64,000 bases of DNA from Laetiporus sulphureus 93-53 (taxonomy: Eukaryota; Basidiomycota; Agaricomycetes; Polyporales; Laetiporaceae), in assembly GCF_001632365.1 (NCBI RefSeq), contig NW_024468521.1:328558-392557 (forward strand), given 5' to 3'. Each line of letters begins with the position of its first letter. Within the stretch, counting starts at the first letter, position 1. Positions 12,414 to 23,859 of this stretch are shown piece by piece. Made by a program: the position numbers and the translations under genes. The notes beneath the pieces are model-generated. The model saw only the letters and a list, made by a program, of their open reading frames with translations. It did no database searches and was not told where the DNA came from.

Positions 12414-13319
12414 TTAGACGTATTTGACCACGACCTCGGACGAACTGATAGACACGGAGGTTAGGACCTCGCCATTCTGTTCGATGTCGATGATTGAGGC
12501 CGAGCCGGGACCGATGCTGCCAGAAGACGTCGTGGCTGTGGCGCTGGTGAAGGTGACGGTGCCAAAGTCGGCGAAGTTGACCAGCGAGCTACCTTCTTCG
12601 AAGTCTTCGACAATCCACTCAGCGTTCTCCTCGCAAAGCGAGTACGAGGAGGTGATTGACTTGGTCACCGTCTTGCCCGTCGACACGTTCTCGATGACGG
12701 CCGTGCCTGCCGTCTCGCTCGACGCGGTAACCGTCACCTTGATCTCGTCGCCCGCGCTGATGCTGATGCCAGAGAAATCGTAGGCGTAGTCGGGATACCA
12801 CTCATACCAGGCTGGTCAACAACCAGACAGTGTGAGATCGTGCACGATTGTACTGACATTTGCAAACATACCGTCATAGGAAACCTCGCCGTTGGAAATA
12901 GTGAAGTCGACACCAGTCTGGAGAATCGCGTTTTCGCAGGTGTCGCCGTCGATGCCGACCCAGGCAGACGCAGCATACGTGCCGGAGCCGCCATTGGGCG
13001 CCGAGGGAGTGGGGACGGTGAATGTGCCGGTGACCGCCTTGAAGTAGCCCTGCAAGAAAAGTTCAGTAAGCATTCTTGTCTCTTGTCCACAGACTGGCGA
13101 ACGAACCGAAGACTCAGCATACACAGCGCCGGCCCAGTTGGAACTGTACTCTACGTTGGAGACGTTGCCGTTGACCGGGTTCTCGACGACCTGCTTCGGG
13201 TGCGACAGATGCGAGCCCTCCGCGCGGCGCGCCACCCGGCCAGCGAGGCCGGTGCCCCGAGGGGCGGCCAGGACGGCAGTGGCGAAAACGACGTAGCTGA
13301 GGAGTGTAGCAGCGAACAT
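12414..13319 (-). CDS. Secreted glutamic peptidase, family G1 (eqolisin / aspergilloglutamic-type)
   Basis: Three exons (13107-13319, 12872-13049, 12414-12811) join in frame to 262 residues. The N-terminus is a clear signal peptide (MFAATLLSYVVFATAVLA) followed by a basic propeptide ending near RVARRAEG. The mature part begins with SNWAGAVY and has SAWVGIDGDTC, then ILQTGVDF with the catalytic Gln. A WYEWYPDYAYDFSG block follows, then AEWIVEDFEEGS with the catalytic Glu, and an FGTVTF strand near the end. The Gln/Glu pair defines the acid-active eqolisin fold. The length fits the family once the pro-region is removed. Such enzymes digest external protein at low pH. A TATA box sits about 75 bp upstream of the start. 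Confidence 0.94.
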
Positions 13320-13392
13320 GGTGGAGGAAACCGTGGCTCGAGAGGGTTATGTGGACCTGAGGACCTGGCTATCTCGATGGACCCATCGACGC

Positions 13393-13399
13393 TTTTATA
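13393..13399 (-). promoter_or_regulatory. TATA box of the G1 peptidase gene
   Basis: On the reverse strand TATAAAA lies about 75 bp upstream of the ATG at 13319, a normal spacing for a strongly inducible fungal gene with a short leader. The call rests on sequence and spacing only. Confidence 0.6.
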
Positions 13400-13862
13400 G
13401 TCGCGCAGAATCGCCCAGCGATGCTCAAGGCAGTCCATCATGCTGTGTCGCCATATGCCTCTCGCCTTCCCAAGAGCTCGGCAACATCTACGCGAAGGTT
13501 CGCGATATGGTCCTGTTTGTGATTGATGCCCCGGATGACAGATGACCGTCGCGCACGGGGCACGAGATTGAATTCATCAGAGTGCCCGAAAGGGTGTTCA
13601 TGCGGTTGACGGTGGCCAGCATGTGGGTGTTTGAGGCCAAGAACCCGGCCGGATCGAATACCCTGTTTACTACGCATGCAGCACACACTCGGCATACGAA
13701 TCTCGGCCCACTGCATACGAGACGACGTGGTCGAGCCTGATCGTATCGAACGGACAAAGCAGCAATCAACACCGAATCGCATGTAACCACAATGTTCTCT
13801 AGCAACGATCGGTGAGCATAGCCCAGTAGACTTTGCATCAAAGGACGACTGACAACAACAAA

Positions 13863-13981
13863 CACATCGGGAGTTTTGTCATTTAATCTGGGAGAAAAGT
13901 ACAGACAAAATTTGAATTGACCAATGAGATTCGCTACAATAGTACTTTTGTCCCGGATTAAATGACAAAACTCCCGATGTG
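13863..13981. mobile_element. Foldback MITE-like element, 119 bp
   Basis: The left arm 13863-13902 (beginning CACATCGGGAGTTTTGTCAT) and the right arm 13942-13981 are inverted copies over 40 bp with only two mismatches, separated by 39 bp of AT-rich DNA. Long terminal inverted repeats, tiny size, no coding capacity and an intergenic position fit a non-autonomous miniature inverted-repeat element. I cannot define a convincing target-site duplication: the flanks share only a short A-run. No transposase that could mobilise it lies in the window. Confidence 0.8.
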
Positions 13982-16108
13982 AAAGGTCATGTCTCGTATG
14001 TGGAGGTTACTTAACTCCACGGTCTTCGACGTACGTCTACCCAGCTTTGTGGTCATGATCCTGGTCCATCGGAGTTTCGGAAGTTAGCACCTTTCATCCG
14101 AGGCTCGGATAACAGGAGACAGATGGGCGCATGTGCAACATCTTCGTGCATGACAGCTACACACGGTCTGCGGTGGTGGCATCGCACGTGGTGACATGAG
14201 AGAGGCATATCATTGAACTTCTGAACTTCTGATATTCTGTTAAGAAACGACATCGCATAAGCATACCAGCCAAGACAGCAGCCTTGAGCATGCAAGAGGT
14301 GTGATATTACTCGTCGAATCGACACGCTCCTTGTGCGTATTGCAGCTATTCTGCTCCTGCGAGCGTCGTGGAAACTTTCCCAACCATGCTACGCGGAAGA
14401 TGTGTTCACATGAGAGGTACGGCAGGGCTCCCTTTCAAGTTGGAAGATAGGCCATACCATTTGCGATCCTCGACCCGCTCGAGGCATCTATAAGTCCAGA
14501 ACAATATTCGTCGGTGGGAAATCATCCCGGCTTTTTCGCTTGCGAAGCCGTCGCCGCGCGAGTCCGTTGACAGATTGGTTCAGCTGATATTGATTCTAAA
14601 CGCCTCGACGGTCTCTCCAGATTCCAGAAACTGTCGAGGAACCTCAAGCGGATGAGCGAACTTGAACCCGAGGGAATTGCACATGCACACGGCTCCTCTT
14701 CGATGATAGGATGTGCGGGTGCCTCGCTGCAGTATTTGACATTGAGCGCATGGGAGATCCGCTGTGTGCATCACTGTTACAAACACATTACCTGAACGGT
14801 GCCGGCGACAGGGATCCGGTCTTAGACGATATCGTTCTAGACCTGAACCACAACGATGATGCGACCGGCCAGCGACCTATCCGTTCCCTGAGGGGGAGTA
14901 AGCGAGATGCGCATGGTGCAGTACGAAGCCAAGAGCGATCCGCATGGCAGCAATTTCGAGGTGGCATTGCCGCAATAGGGCAGATGCTGCCCTGCCAATC
15001 CCATTTTTTTGCGGAGGACCGTGCAGGCTCTTCGCGCACCCTCGCGCACCACGTTATCATACGCCAAGTCGTCGATGTGGCCGCCCATCCATGTGGAACA
15101 CGTTTGCAGGCTGCACGAGATAATGCTTGCTGCATATGGGAACCCTTGTGCCGGATCGCGGCTATTTCACCTCCTAGAACTTGTATATAAAACAGTTCGT
15201 TCGATAGAACGTAGACGTAATGGGTCAGAAATAATGTAGCCCATGCGTGAATTGTCTTGGTAGTGCCTCCTCAAGGTATTTTTGCACCTCATCAAAAGCC
15301 GAGGCCATGCCATAAGGGAAAAGACGGTACTTCGCCACCGTGTGCGCATGGGTCCTTTGCTGATCTGCATCGGACACGATTCGCACTCGACATCGGGATT
15401 CGCAAAAAAGCTGCAGTTCTCGATACTGAACCCAGCTGTTTATAGGCATAGTCCGAACGGCGCTAGTCCAAGATGTAACAAGAGTATCACAGGTACTCAA
15501 AGTGGGTGACAAGCGGGAGCATAAGTGCAGGATATGGAGTCGATCAGCGGTGCAGTGACAGCGGGAACCATATTCATCAATATTCAGTCGTTGACAGTCG
15601 AAACCGACAGCGGCTCTATAAGGGCAGTGCTCGCTATATAGAGCACAGCACCTGTTCGCAGGGCAGTAAATTGGATTTATCGTCATGTATCAAGCCGCAA
15701 TTGCACAGGTTCAGTGGTAGCCACATTGACCGAGTAGCTGGATGCAAGCACTATTCCAGATGGATGGCAACTTTCGCTTCTATTTGCAGCCTTGAAGTAA
15801 CCAGGCGAACCTCGCGGTTTGTCTCGATCCAGCGCCACGAACCACGGTTTGTTGAGAGTCCATATAAGCGTGCCAGTACATCATACAGTTCCTATGCAGC
15901 GAGGTCGTAACGTTTGCTGTCAAGGCGCGATGAGTGGCGAATGGACAAGTCATGGCCCGATGTGGATTTAAAGGACCTTTCGGGCGCGGAGATTGCCGTG
16001 CGTTCAATCAGTCACGTGTAATCTCGGTACTAGACGCGCGCGTCGCGTACTACTTGTTTGGTTTGTTTCAAGTTTGTTCCCTTCGAGCACCTTGCACGGT
16101 CCGACAGC

Positions 16109-17961
16109 ATGGGGATCTCCAGCTATGATGCCCTAATGTCTCATGTTATGACGCTGCTGTCGACCTTTCCGCCAAATTTTATCTATCTCTACGACGCTGA
16201 AAATCCGAGACTTGTTTCATCTGGTTTGCGCTCCGTTTTGGAACAGTCTTCGGGTTCTCATCTATCTTACGCGTTTGTGGACGCTATATCGTGCTTTACA
16301 CAGCGTCTTATGTATGACACTGCTCTCAACCAGCTTGCACGCTGGCAACCAACATGGGAGGACGGCTGTGAGAATTGGCCAGGATCGAGCACAGAGGGAC
16401 GACGATGGAATGAAAGCTTTGACACTTTTGTGCACGGTTTGAAGTCAGTCGCAGCTCAAATTACGGTAGAAGCCATGGATCCTGCAGCGAGTAAGAAAAG
16501 TAAGGGCAAAGCGAAGGCAGCAGAAGCCGGAGGGGAAGAGACATGCAGACTGGTGCTGGTCGTCGAGCGTGCTGAGCGGCTGAGAGAGACACTGCCGGAC
16601 CTTGTCGTCCCGTTAACCCGTCTTGCTGAAATGGTGCGTCTCCGTAATTCTTTGCTGGATGGCCTTCCTTCCAACCTCCGTCCTTAGTCCCAGCTGGACA
16701 TCATTACAATCTTCATTTCTGATACACGGTGGGAAGACATCCGTCCGCCGCTGGGTGCGTCCCCAGAACCATACTACATAGATGCTCCGACAACTTCTCA
16801 AAAAGGTATGTTCCACACAGCTTCCTTCAGGTGGCCCTACTACTTACCTGAAGGTCGACTTGACAGCCACCCTTGAAATGCTCACCTCAATGTATCCCCC
16901 TCCTGACGCCGAACGCGATCCGAGCATCGATCCGCGGACATACCACCCTTCCCTCCGGCCGCTCTATGAACGGTTTCTATCAACACTCTATGGCTCCTGT
17001 GGTACGTTCATCAGCGACCCGTACGAACTTGCATATATCGCGGCAGCAACCTGGCCAGGATTCGTGCAGCCTCTCATCGACGACCACACGCGACGCCTGG
17101 AGATTTATCATGCCCAAAAGGGCGAGGAAGTCGTCTCAGACAGCGAGTACAGCGACGTCAATAGCGACGCAATGCCTGAGCTCGCCCCCGCGTCGCCGGC
17201 GGACGTGTGCCATGATCTCGCCACACCCTATAAGCTCGTATTTCGCGCCGCAATGGACGCGCTTTATCCGCGCATAACGAATGCCACCGACTGGGTGCGG
17301 CATTCTGCGCCGAGCGAGTATGATGCGCGGAGCATGAAGACGCTACCGCGGCTGGCAAAGTTCATCCTCGTCGCGGCGTTCCTCGCGAGCACCAACCCGC
17401 CGAAGAGCGACATGCGGATGTTTGGCCGCGGTCCCGACGAGCGCTTGAAGCGGCGGCGCAGGAAAGGTGGCAGTCCCCGCAAACCGAAGGCGGGCGTTGC
17501 TAGTGTCGCTGACAAGGTGCGTGTCATTAGCTTAGTTTTTCGAGTCCTGTGCTGATGCGTGTGGGGGATTGTAGATACCACAGCGACTTCTTGGGCCAAC
17601 ATCGTTCACCCTCGACAGGCTGCTAGCAATCCTAGGCGTCCTGCTTGAGGAAAACGATGCAGACGTACGTCCGCCTGCTCCGCAATACACGTTTCCTGGA
17701 GAATATACCGACATGGAGATCTCCCGCGTGGCTATCTATGCTCAGGTCAGTTCTTTATTTTCTCTATCATGTCATTTTGCTTATTCAAATGACGTTCAGA
17801 TCATGGAGCTTGCCTCCATGCACCTGCTAGTTCGCACTTCGCCTCCAGAGAAGCTCGACACGCCTCCATCTTTCAAGTGCGGGATCTCACTTGAAATTGC
17901 ACTTCTGCTTGCGAGAGATGTGGGAGTGCTTTTGAATGATCTCATGTGGGAACCTATGTAG
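16109..17961 (+). CDS. ORC5: Origin recognition complex subunit 5 (ORC5)
   Basis: The protein is one of six subunits that mark replication origins and load MCM helicase. From the ATG at 16109 it reads SSYDALMSHVMTLLSTFPPN, then YLYDAENPRLVSSGLRSVLE, LMYDTALNQLARW and a basic linker (DPAASKKSKGKAKAAE). It continues with RLVLVVERAERLRETLPDL (the Walker-B-like segment), DIITIFISDTRWEDI, then the ORC5 C-terminal region with RPLYERFLSTLYG, LPRLAKFILVAAFLASTNPP and DMRMFGRGPDERLKRRRR. The end LLARDVGVLLNDLMWEPM stops at 17959-17961. SKFLLIAAFLAS..NP followed by a basic patch is diagnostic of ORC5. About five short introns are needed. No canonical Walker A (GxxGxGK[ST]) is present at the N-terminus. 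The frame is open back to 16058, so the exact start is uncertain. Confidence 0.88.
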
Positions 17962-18652
17962 GTGTCGCGTCGCGATATATCGAGGTTAATGACCGTCGTT
18001 AGACAATACTTGAAACACAATATTCAACAATAGTCATAGAAGTTTACATTGTAGTGGTGGTGATGTCGAGTTTCATAACAGCTCATTCGAATGCTTGTTT
18101 GGTCATCATCTGTACTACAGTTTGGTCGATTCAATATTCCTGCCGCTGTGTCCTGAATGCCGGGGCATCTACTCGCCAATACAAGCGCCCAGGTACTTGC
18201 GGTGGCCAGTTGTGGCCGGCGCCTAAACGCTTGGCCATGGCCACTCAGTCAGGTTGCGATCACAGATCGAACCATCTCTGTGCTGGACGAGGACTTGATC
18301 TTTAGCTGCTCTGGTGCATGCTAGTGCAGAAACGTGTGGCTGGGCAACCGTGGCAAGTGTTGAAATGTTGACCGGTCGGATCAGTTGATCAGTGAGAAGG
18401 TGCATGTCGTTTGCTTCTTTATATATATACTGCTCTATCATCTATGGTGCATTGCAACAGATCTCCCAGCTATTGCAGCACTTGCCGACTTGGGAGATTC
18501 TCTTGGTTCTCGTGTCAGTGTGGCTTAGGCATGTGTACCGCGCCGCCTCCGCATGGCATCAGCATTACATATACTCAGGGCGACGGGCAGCGATGCCAAT
18601 CGCTAGCATTCGCGACACCGCAACCCGTACCAATCATCGGCCCTCAACAAAT
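17962..18652. other. Intergenic region upstream of the lectin gene
   Basis: About 690 bp. A T/A run TTTATATATATA near 18418-18429 could be a TATA element for the lectin gene, but lies about 225 bp before its ATG, implying a long leader or an unseen 5' exon. Nothing else is recognised. Confidence 0.4.
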
Positions 18653-19988
18653 ATGAGCGACAGTGACAAGGCTTCCCTCATCTCGGCCTCCCAGTCTTCT
18701 CTAATCAACGCTTCATCTTCCATGTTATTCCTTTCATTAGAGCAGGGACAGTGGACACACGGCACCTACTTTCTGCTGAATGCCAAAAGTGGCAACGCCC
18801 TAGACCTTCATGGTGGCGATCACAGGACAATGATTGCCCATTCTTTACATCTGGGACACAACCAACAGGTACGCAAGAAACATTTCTGTAGCTACGTTAC
18901 CATATTGTTTTACGAGATGTAGTGGGAGATGTTGCCTCTTGGAAAAGGATATGCTATTCGCAGCGCCCTCAAGTCCCCGTTGGGTGGTTATTATCTGACG
19001 GTGAACGCTATCCACGATCGCGTTCAGCTCATCACGACGCCGTTTCCCACTAGTTGGGATGTGCGCATTGACCGCGAACAGAGAAACATATCGTAAGTGT
19101 CGACACGGTGCTGCCAACAACAGGGAGAGTGTCGTTGTGTTGAACAATCATCCTCAGCATCTTCTGGCCTGGCACAAACTATGTAGTCGCACTGGATCAT
19201 GGAGAACCACTGCGTGGGGACAAGGTATATACATCGCTCTCAACTGAACGATAAGCTTTCTCAATTCAAGCCATCAACAAGGTGCAGCTTATGACACGCC
19301 AACCAGGAGAGCCACGGCAGTCGTGGCTTTACCTATGCCACAAGTCACCGCAAGCGAAAGAGACAACTGAATGTGATCCTGCATCATGCTCGGACATGAA
19401 TAAGTTTATCCTTAAAAATGCGCATATGGGCAACGTGCTCGATATGCATGCCGGCAATCGTAGGGAAGTGATTGGATGTTCGCATATACACTTAGGGCTC
19501 AACCAACAAGTAAGCAAATGAACGCTGCACTACTCGGTCGGCACTTGACATCTCACAGTGGAAAGTCGTCCCCAGCGGTAAAGGACATGCAATCCGAACC
19601 GTATGGAAGCCGTCTTCAGATGGCCCATTTTACCTCAACGTGGAATCCATATGCGACGGCGCTCAAGTCATCGGTTGTCATTATCCTGCCAGCTGGAGCG
19701 TTGAGTTCGGGCACAATACGGAGGTTGCCAGTGTACGGTTAGTGATCACACGTTCATGAAACTGAGAGACACTCACATGAGAGCTCTGATCAGAATCTCG
19801 TGGCCTCACACCGACCTGACACTTGACCTCGCTGAGATGAAGGGCGATACCAAAGTGAGTCTTCAGACGATCTGTCACAGCCAATTTCGAGTCATGACGT
19901 TCTGTTCATCCTGGACCAGATTCAGCTCAGGAAAAAAGACCCTGGAGCATCCTCTCAACTGTGGCAGTACGGCGTTCACAATGTATAA
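18653..19988 (+). CDS. Tandem two-domain ricin-B-type (beta-trefoil) lectin
   Basis: The predicted product has a short Ser-rich leader and two homologous beta-trefoil units. Unit 1 starts TYFLLNAKSGNALDLHGGD, with LHLGHNQQ|WEMLPLGKGY, and ends RQSWLYL. Unit 2 starts NKFILKNAHMGNVLDMHAGN, with LGLNQQ|WKVVPSGKGH, and ends SQLWQYGVHNV before TAA at 19986-19988. The Q-x-W motifs (QQW, QSW, QQW, QLW) and the G..LDL/M-x-x-G binding-loop signatures place both units in the ricin-B carbohydrate-binding fold common in mushrooms. Only the sugar-binding fold is present; no toxin catalytic domain is seen. There is no signal peptide, so it is probably cytosolic, as is usual for fungal fruit-body lectins. 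Three introns occur at equivalent places in each unit (after QQ; before IFWPG/ISWPH; before VQL/IQL), so the gene arose by internal duplication of a spliced unit. Confidence 0.85.
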
Positions 19989-20466
19989 GCCTCTCGAATA
20001 GTACGGTAGTGCTCTGTAGAGACCGTCAATGATCACAGTTACGCTGTAATCCCATCAGTTCCTGAGGTGCTATGATGATGTGTGCAAAGTGTAAGCTCGA
20101 GTCTATACAGCGGCATGTTCAGGAGCTGGCCCAAGTGCGGCACTGCAGAGAAAGTACCAACTGGGCCGAAAGATGTTTGAGTATCGAAGGGAATTTAAAG
20201 CAAATAAACCAGGCAAATAAACCAAGTTACAGAGTGAAAATGGTATTACGTCTCCTATGCCTGTGCATTAGGGACCCACATAGTTCAACGCCAAACACTT
20301 TCTCTCGTGTGCTCCCCACTGGCCTCGTCTTTCGGGCGGGTTCTGGTCATCTCGACGTCCGCGCGGATCAGTTGATCCGAATGAGTCGAAATATGGTACG
20401 GATCATGACTTGAGCGCCGCCCTCACCCGCCACATCACCCGCATGATCTCCATCTCTCGAAAAGCA
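19989..20466. other. Intergenic region, lectin to ALDH7
   Basis: About 480 bp between two same-strand genes. It includes a short direct repeat (GCAAATAAACCA twice near 20200-20225). It must carry the lectin terminator and the dehydrogenase promoter; I see no other feature. Confidence 0.4.
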
Positions 20467-22757
20467 ATGCTGTCCAAGAGAGTAGTCTGTCACCTCAGAA
20501 CTTTTACCAAGTCGAGGGGATTGTCGACACGGGCGTCGACTATCCTCTCAGCTCTAGACATACCGGCGGAGAAGGACCTGCCCGGAGTGTACGATGGGGC
20601 ATGGACGGGAACCGGAGACATTCTTGAGAGCGTATGCCCAACTACGGGAGAGGTTTTGGCGCGAGTGCACTCGGTGAGTTTTGCCCATACCGTGGCAGTG
20701 AGCTGGCGTAGCGAGGATGTTGGGAAATGACTCTGCACACGCATTTCGCTGTCAAACGTTTTACAGTCCCTGCTTCATTTAGCTGAGCGGACTATAACTG
20801 TTATACCGTCGCAGACGCTGATTGCTTAGTCTGTAGGCATCACCTCAGGAGCTGCAAGCAGCGCTGAGCAAGTCGAGGGAAGCATACGTCTTCTTCAGGT
20901 CGGTCCCCGCTCCTCGCAGGGGTGAGATACTCCGGCAGATCCGAGAGGCATTAGCAGCCAAGGTGGGACTCGCATCTCTGTCAAAACTTCTCCTGCCAAC
21001 GTTTACTGCAGCGAGAAGCGCTAGGAGCATTGGTCTCGTTGGAGATGGGGAAGATCAAGACCGAGGGCACCGGCGAGGTGCAAGAGTTTGTGGATATCGT
21101 ACGTATAATATTTGCTGTTTGCGGATAGTTTGTGCAGTAACAAGAGCTCGCTACAGGCTGACTACGCAGTCGGACTATCTCGTATGATGAACGGTCGGGT
21201 TGTCGCCTCTGAGCGACCGGGGCACAGTATTCTTGAAGGTCCGTCGGATTCATCGTTGTAGGCACGTAAAGTATTCATAATTGTGCTATCTATAGTCCCC
21301 AATCCTCTCGGTGTGGTGGCCGTTTTGTCTGCCTTTAACTTTCCGGTCGCCGTCTATGGGTGGAACCTCGCCTTGTCGCTCGCAGCCGGAAACGCGACGC
21401 TATGGAAGCCCTCCCCAAGCACGCCGTTGTGTTCGATTGCAGTGACGAAGATCGTGTCGCAGGTGCTTGAGCGCAATGGCATACCTGGTGCTGTCGCGGG
21501 TCTGGTCGTTGGCGGCAAGAGCGTCGGAGAAAGCATTGTTGAGAGTGCGGACGTTGACATGGGTGAGTGGGTGAGTGTATGAACATCACGCGACATATAT
21601 TCATGATTGCCTCTCAGTGTCATTCACCGGTAGTGAGGCTGTGGGTCGGCAGGTGGGTAAGGTCGTACAGTCTCGATTCGGCAAGGTCTTGCTAGAACTC
21701 GGTGGGAACAACGGTACGCGCCCCGTTTTGTGCACTGTCGTTCGCTCATATATCTCGCTCCGCGTCCAGCGTCGATCGTCATGCCCGATGCAGACCTCTC
21801 TCTCGCCGTTCCTGCGGTCTTCTTCGGCGCGGTCGGCACCGCAGGCCAACGCTGTACGTCCACGCGCAGGCTCTACCTTCACCGCAGCATCGCGCCCACC
21901 TTCCTCGAGCGGCTCCGTGCGCTCTATGAGCCTATCCGCCCGGGTGACCCGTTGGAACCCCAGACCCTTCTCGGCCCGCTGCACACGCGCGCGGCCGTGG
22001 GCATCTACTCGAACGCAGTGGAGCGGCTGAGGAAGGTGGGAGCGGATATTATGGTTGGTGGCGAGAGGTATGAGGAGGCTGTTTTGCCGGAGGCGTTGAG
22101 AGGGGGAAACTGGGCGCAGCCGACTGTGGCTGTCTTGGACGAGGTTGATGTTAGCAAGGCGGTGTGGAGGGAGGAGACGTTTGCTCCGGTGCTGTCCGTC
22201 GGCGTGTTCGATGAGCTTGAGCAGGCGATTGCATGGAATAACGGGGTGCCGCAGGTGTGTGCGAAGCAGGATTGTGACGAGACTTTATGCTGATGGTGGC
22301 ATATAGGGATTGAGTAGCAGTTTGTGGACGAGGGATCTGAGGAATGTCGGCAAATGGATCGGCCCTGCCGGCTCTGATGCCGGTATCGTCAATGTGCGTT
22401 TGTATCAGTCCATCTTTTCATGCGCTAATAGTCTGTCCATAATCATAGGTCAACGTGGGCACTAGCGGAGCCGAGATCGGAGCAGCCTTTGGTGGTAATA
22501 AGGTCAGTGGACGTTGTGTTCAGATCGTTTCACGCCATGCTGATTTGTGTATCTCGCAGAGCACTGGATGGTCAGTTCATTTACGTTTTTCGGACTCTGC
22601 TGCAGGGTTCTCACTGATATGATTCTGTTTGTCCAGGGGACGCGAATCCGGCGGAGACGCGTGGAAGCAGTACGTGCGCTGGAGTGCGTGTACCATTAAC
22701 TTCTCGGACGAGGCGCCCCTCGCACAGGGCGTGCAGTTCTCTTCGTCAACCGCGTGA
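20467..22757 (+). CDS. Aldehyde dehydrogenase family 7 (antiquitin-type, alpha-aminoadipate semialdehyde dehydrogenase)
   Basis: The enzyme oxidises an aldehyde to the acid with NAD(P)+; family members act on alpha-aminoadipic semialdehyde in lysine breakdown. The start gives [20 protein letters not shown], a basic amphipathic mitochondrial-type leader. It is followed by antiquitin landmarks [76 protein letters not shown] and the LELGGNN glutamate. The nucleophile is in [16 protein letters not shown]. Near the end are [34 protein letters not shown] and [18 protein letters not shown]. The GAEIGGAFGG-type motif and the ..RRS/W-tail are characteristic of family 7 rather than other ALDHs. It has about nine short introns and stops at 22755-22757. 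An in-frame ATG at 20443 is an alternative start. Confidence 0.92.
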
Positions 22758-23859
22758 ATTCCATGGCAGAGACGAGGATAAACGATTTTTGTGCGGATGA
22801 CCGATCCGTGCCATGTAGAACGTGCCGAGCATGCGTTTTCGCAGGAAACTCTGTAAGAGTGCTAGCGGGACGGAGTTGTACCGACTGTCACTGCACATTG
22901 AACCATGACGTGGACATTTCATAAGTGTATGAGTTGCTGTGAAAACCACTAGTCCTTCCTTGTAGCAGCTTGCTGGTATACCGTAGCAAAGCGTAAGGTG
23001 ACAGTCATAATACGTCGTATATCCTGCAGATATTATGAGCTTATGACATAGGCCTGGTCGCGGTGACAGCGGCACCAATTGAGCTGTCATGTAAGATGCG
23101 CCGCAGCTCTTTTTCAGTGAGAAGCAGTGGCCGCCTGTCAAAATTTAGTTGCAAGTTTCCTCCAACTTGCCAGGACGGTTGAAAACAAAATGCAAATGTA
23201 CGTGTCGCCCAGTTGTGACTGCACACTTCGCTACAGCATCAAGGCAGCCACGGAGGCGGTACGTGTCATCTCTTCTGCCTTACGTGATGAGAGTGAGTGC
23301 AAACCCCTGTTTATTGCACTTGCCTTTGTTAGTCCGACCGAACAATTTGCAAAGAAGCGCCTATCGGATATACTTTTGCAAGGTCCCGATGAGGCATTCG
23401 CGAGAACGTGTCCACGCCCTCTATCAGGTGTGTCCTTGCATGAGAGACATCTGTGAGAGAGACATGTTGTTGTTGCGCGGCGTCGGGGCACATACGTGAA
23501 TTCAGTTTGCCAGCTTTGGGTCACGGCGTCTGCTGCGTCTGCGAGAGGCAATGTGCATTCTGACGGCGGCTGAAACACTGACCTGCCAAGCACGATCATG
23601 ATCATACCCCAGCATACCCCGCCACATGGAGATCACATCCGGCGCAGGATTTACACGTGCCGACAAATGTGGGGAAACCGACTGGACGGTTCCGACGAGT
23701 GCATCGGCTGTGTGAGCCTCGTGAACATCCACCGCTCGATATAAACGCCGGGCTACCCGTCTCCGCTACTTTCATCCCAGACCCTCGCTGCGCGATAGTG
23801 GATAAGGCGGTCGACACGGCGTACGAATAGTCCATCCCTGAAGGTCGTACTGTGACAAG
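22758..23859. other. Intergenic region without a supported gene
   Basis: About 1.1 kb. Small frames on both strands (up to about 140 codons) overlap one another and show no family resemblance or splice continuity. It holds the 3' flank of the ALDH7 gene and the upstream region of the first acyl-CoA synthetase. Confidence 0.45.

Larger units (their letters stand above)
13320..16108. other. Gene-poor region with a MITE and weak coding-like remnants
   Basis: This 2.8-kb stretch separates the G1 peptidase from ORC5. It contains the foldback element at 13863-13981. On the reverse strand, frames at 14580-14786, 14837-15088 and 15225-15686 have protein-like stretches (for example HPLEVPRQFLESGETVEAF and SAFDEVQKYLEEALPRQF). 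They match no family I know and I could not join them into one gene. They may be a decayed gene or chance frames. No tRNA is evident. Confidence 0.4.

Noticed and set aside
14711..15190. 159-codon plus-strand frame
   Set aside because: It overlaps two reverse-strand frames in a GC-rich stretch and has no recognisable motif.
18377..20377. Shared 14-mer CGGATCAGTTGATC on both sides of the lectin gene (18377-18390 and 20364-20377)
   Set aside because: A window of 64 kb is expected to contain several chance 14-mer pairs, and there is no surrounding similarity.
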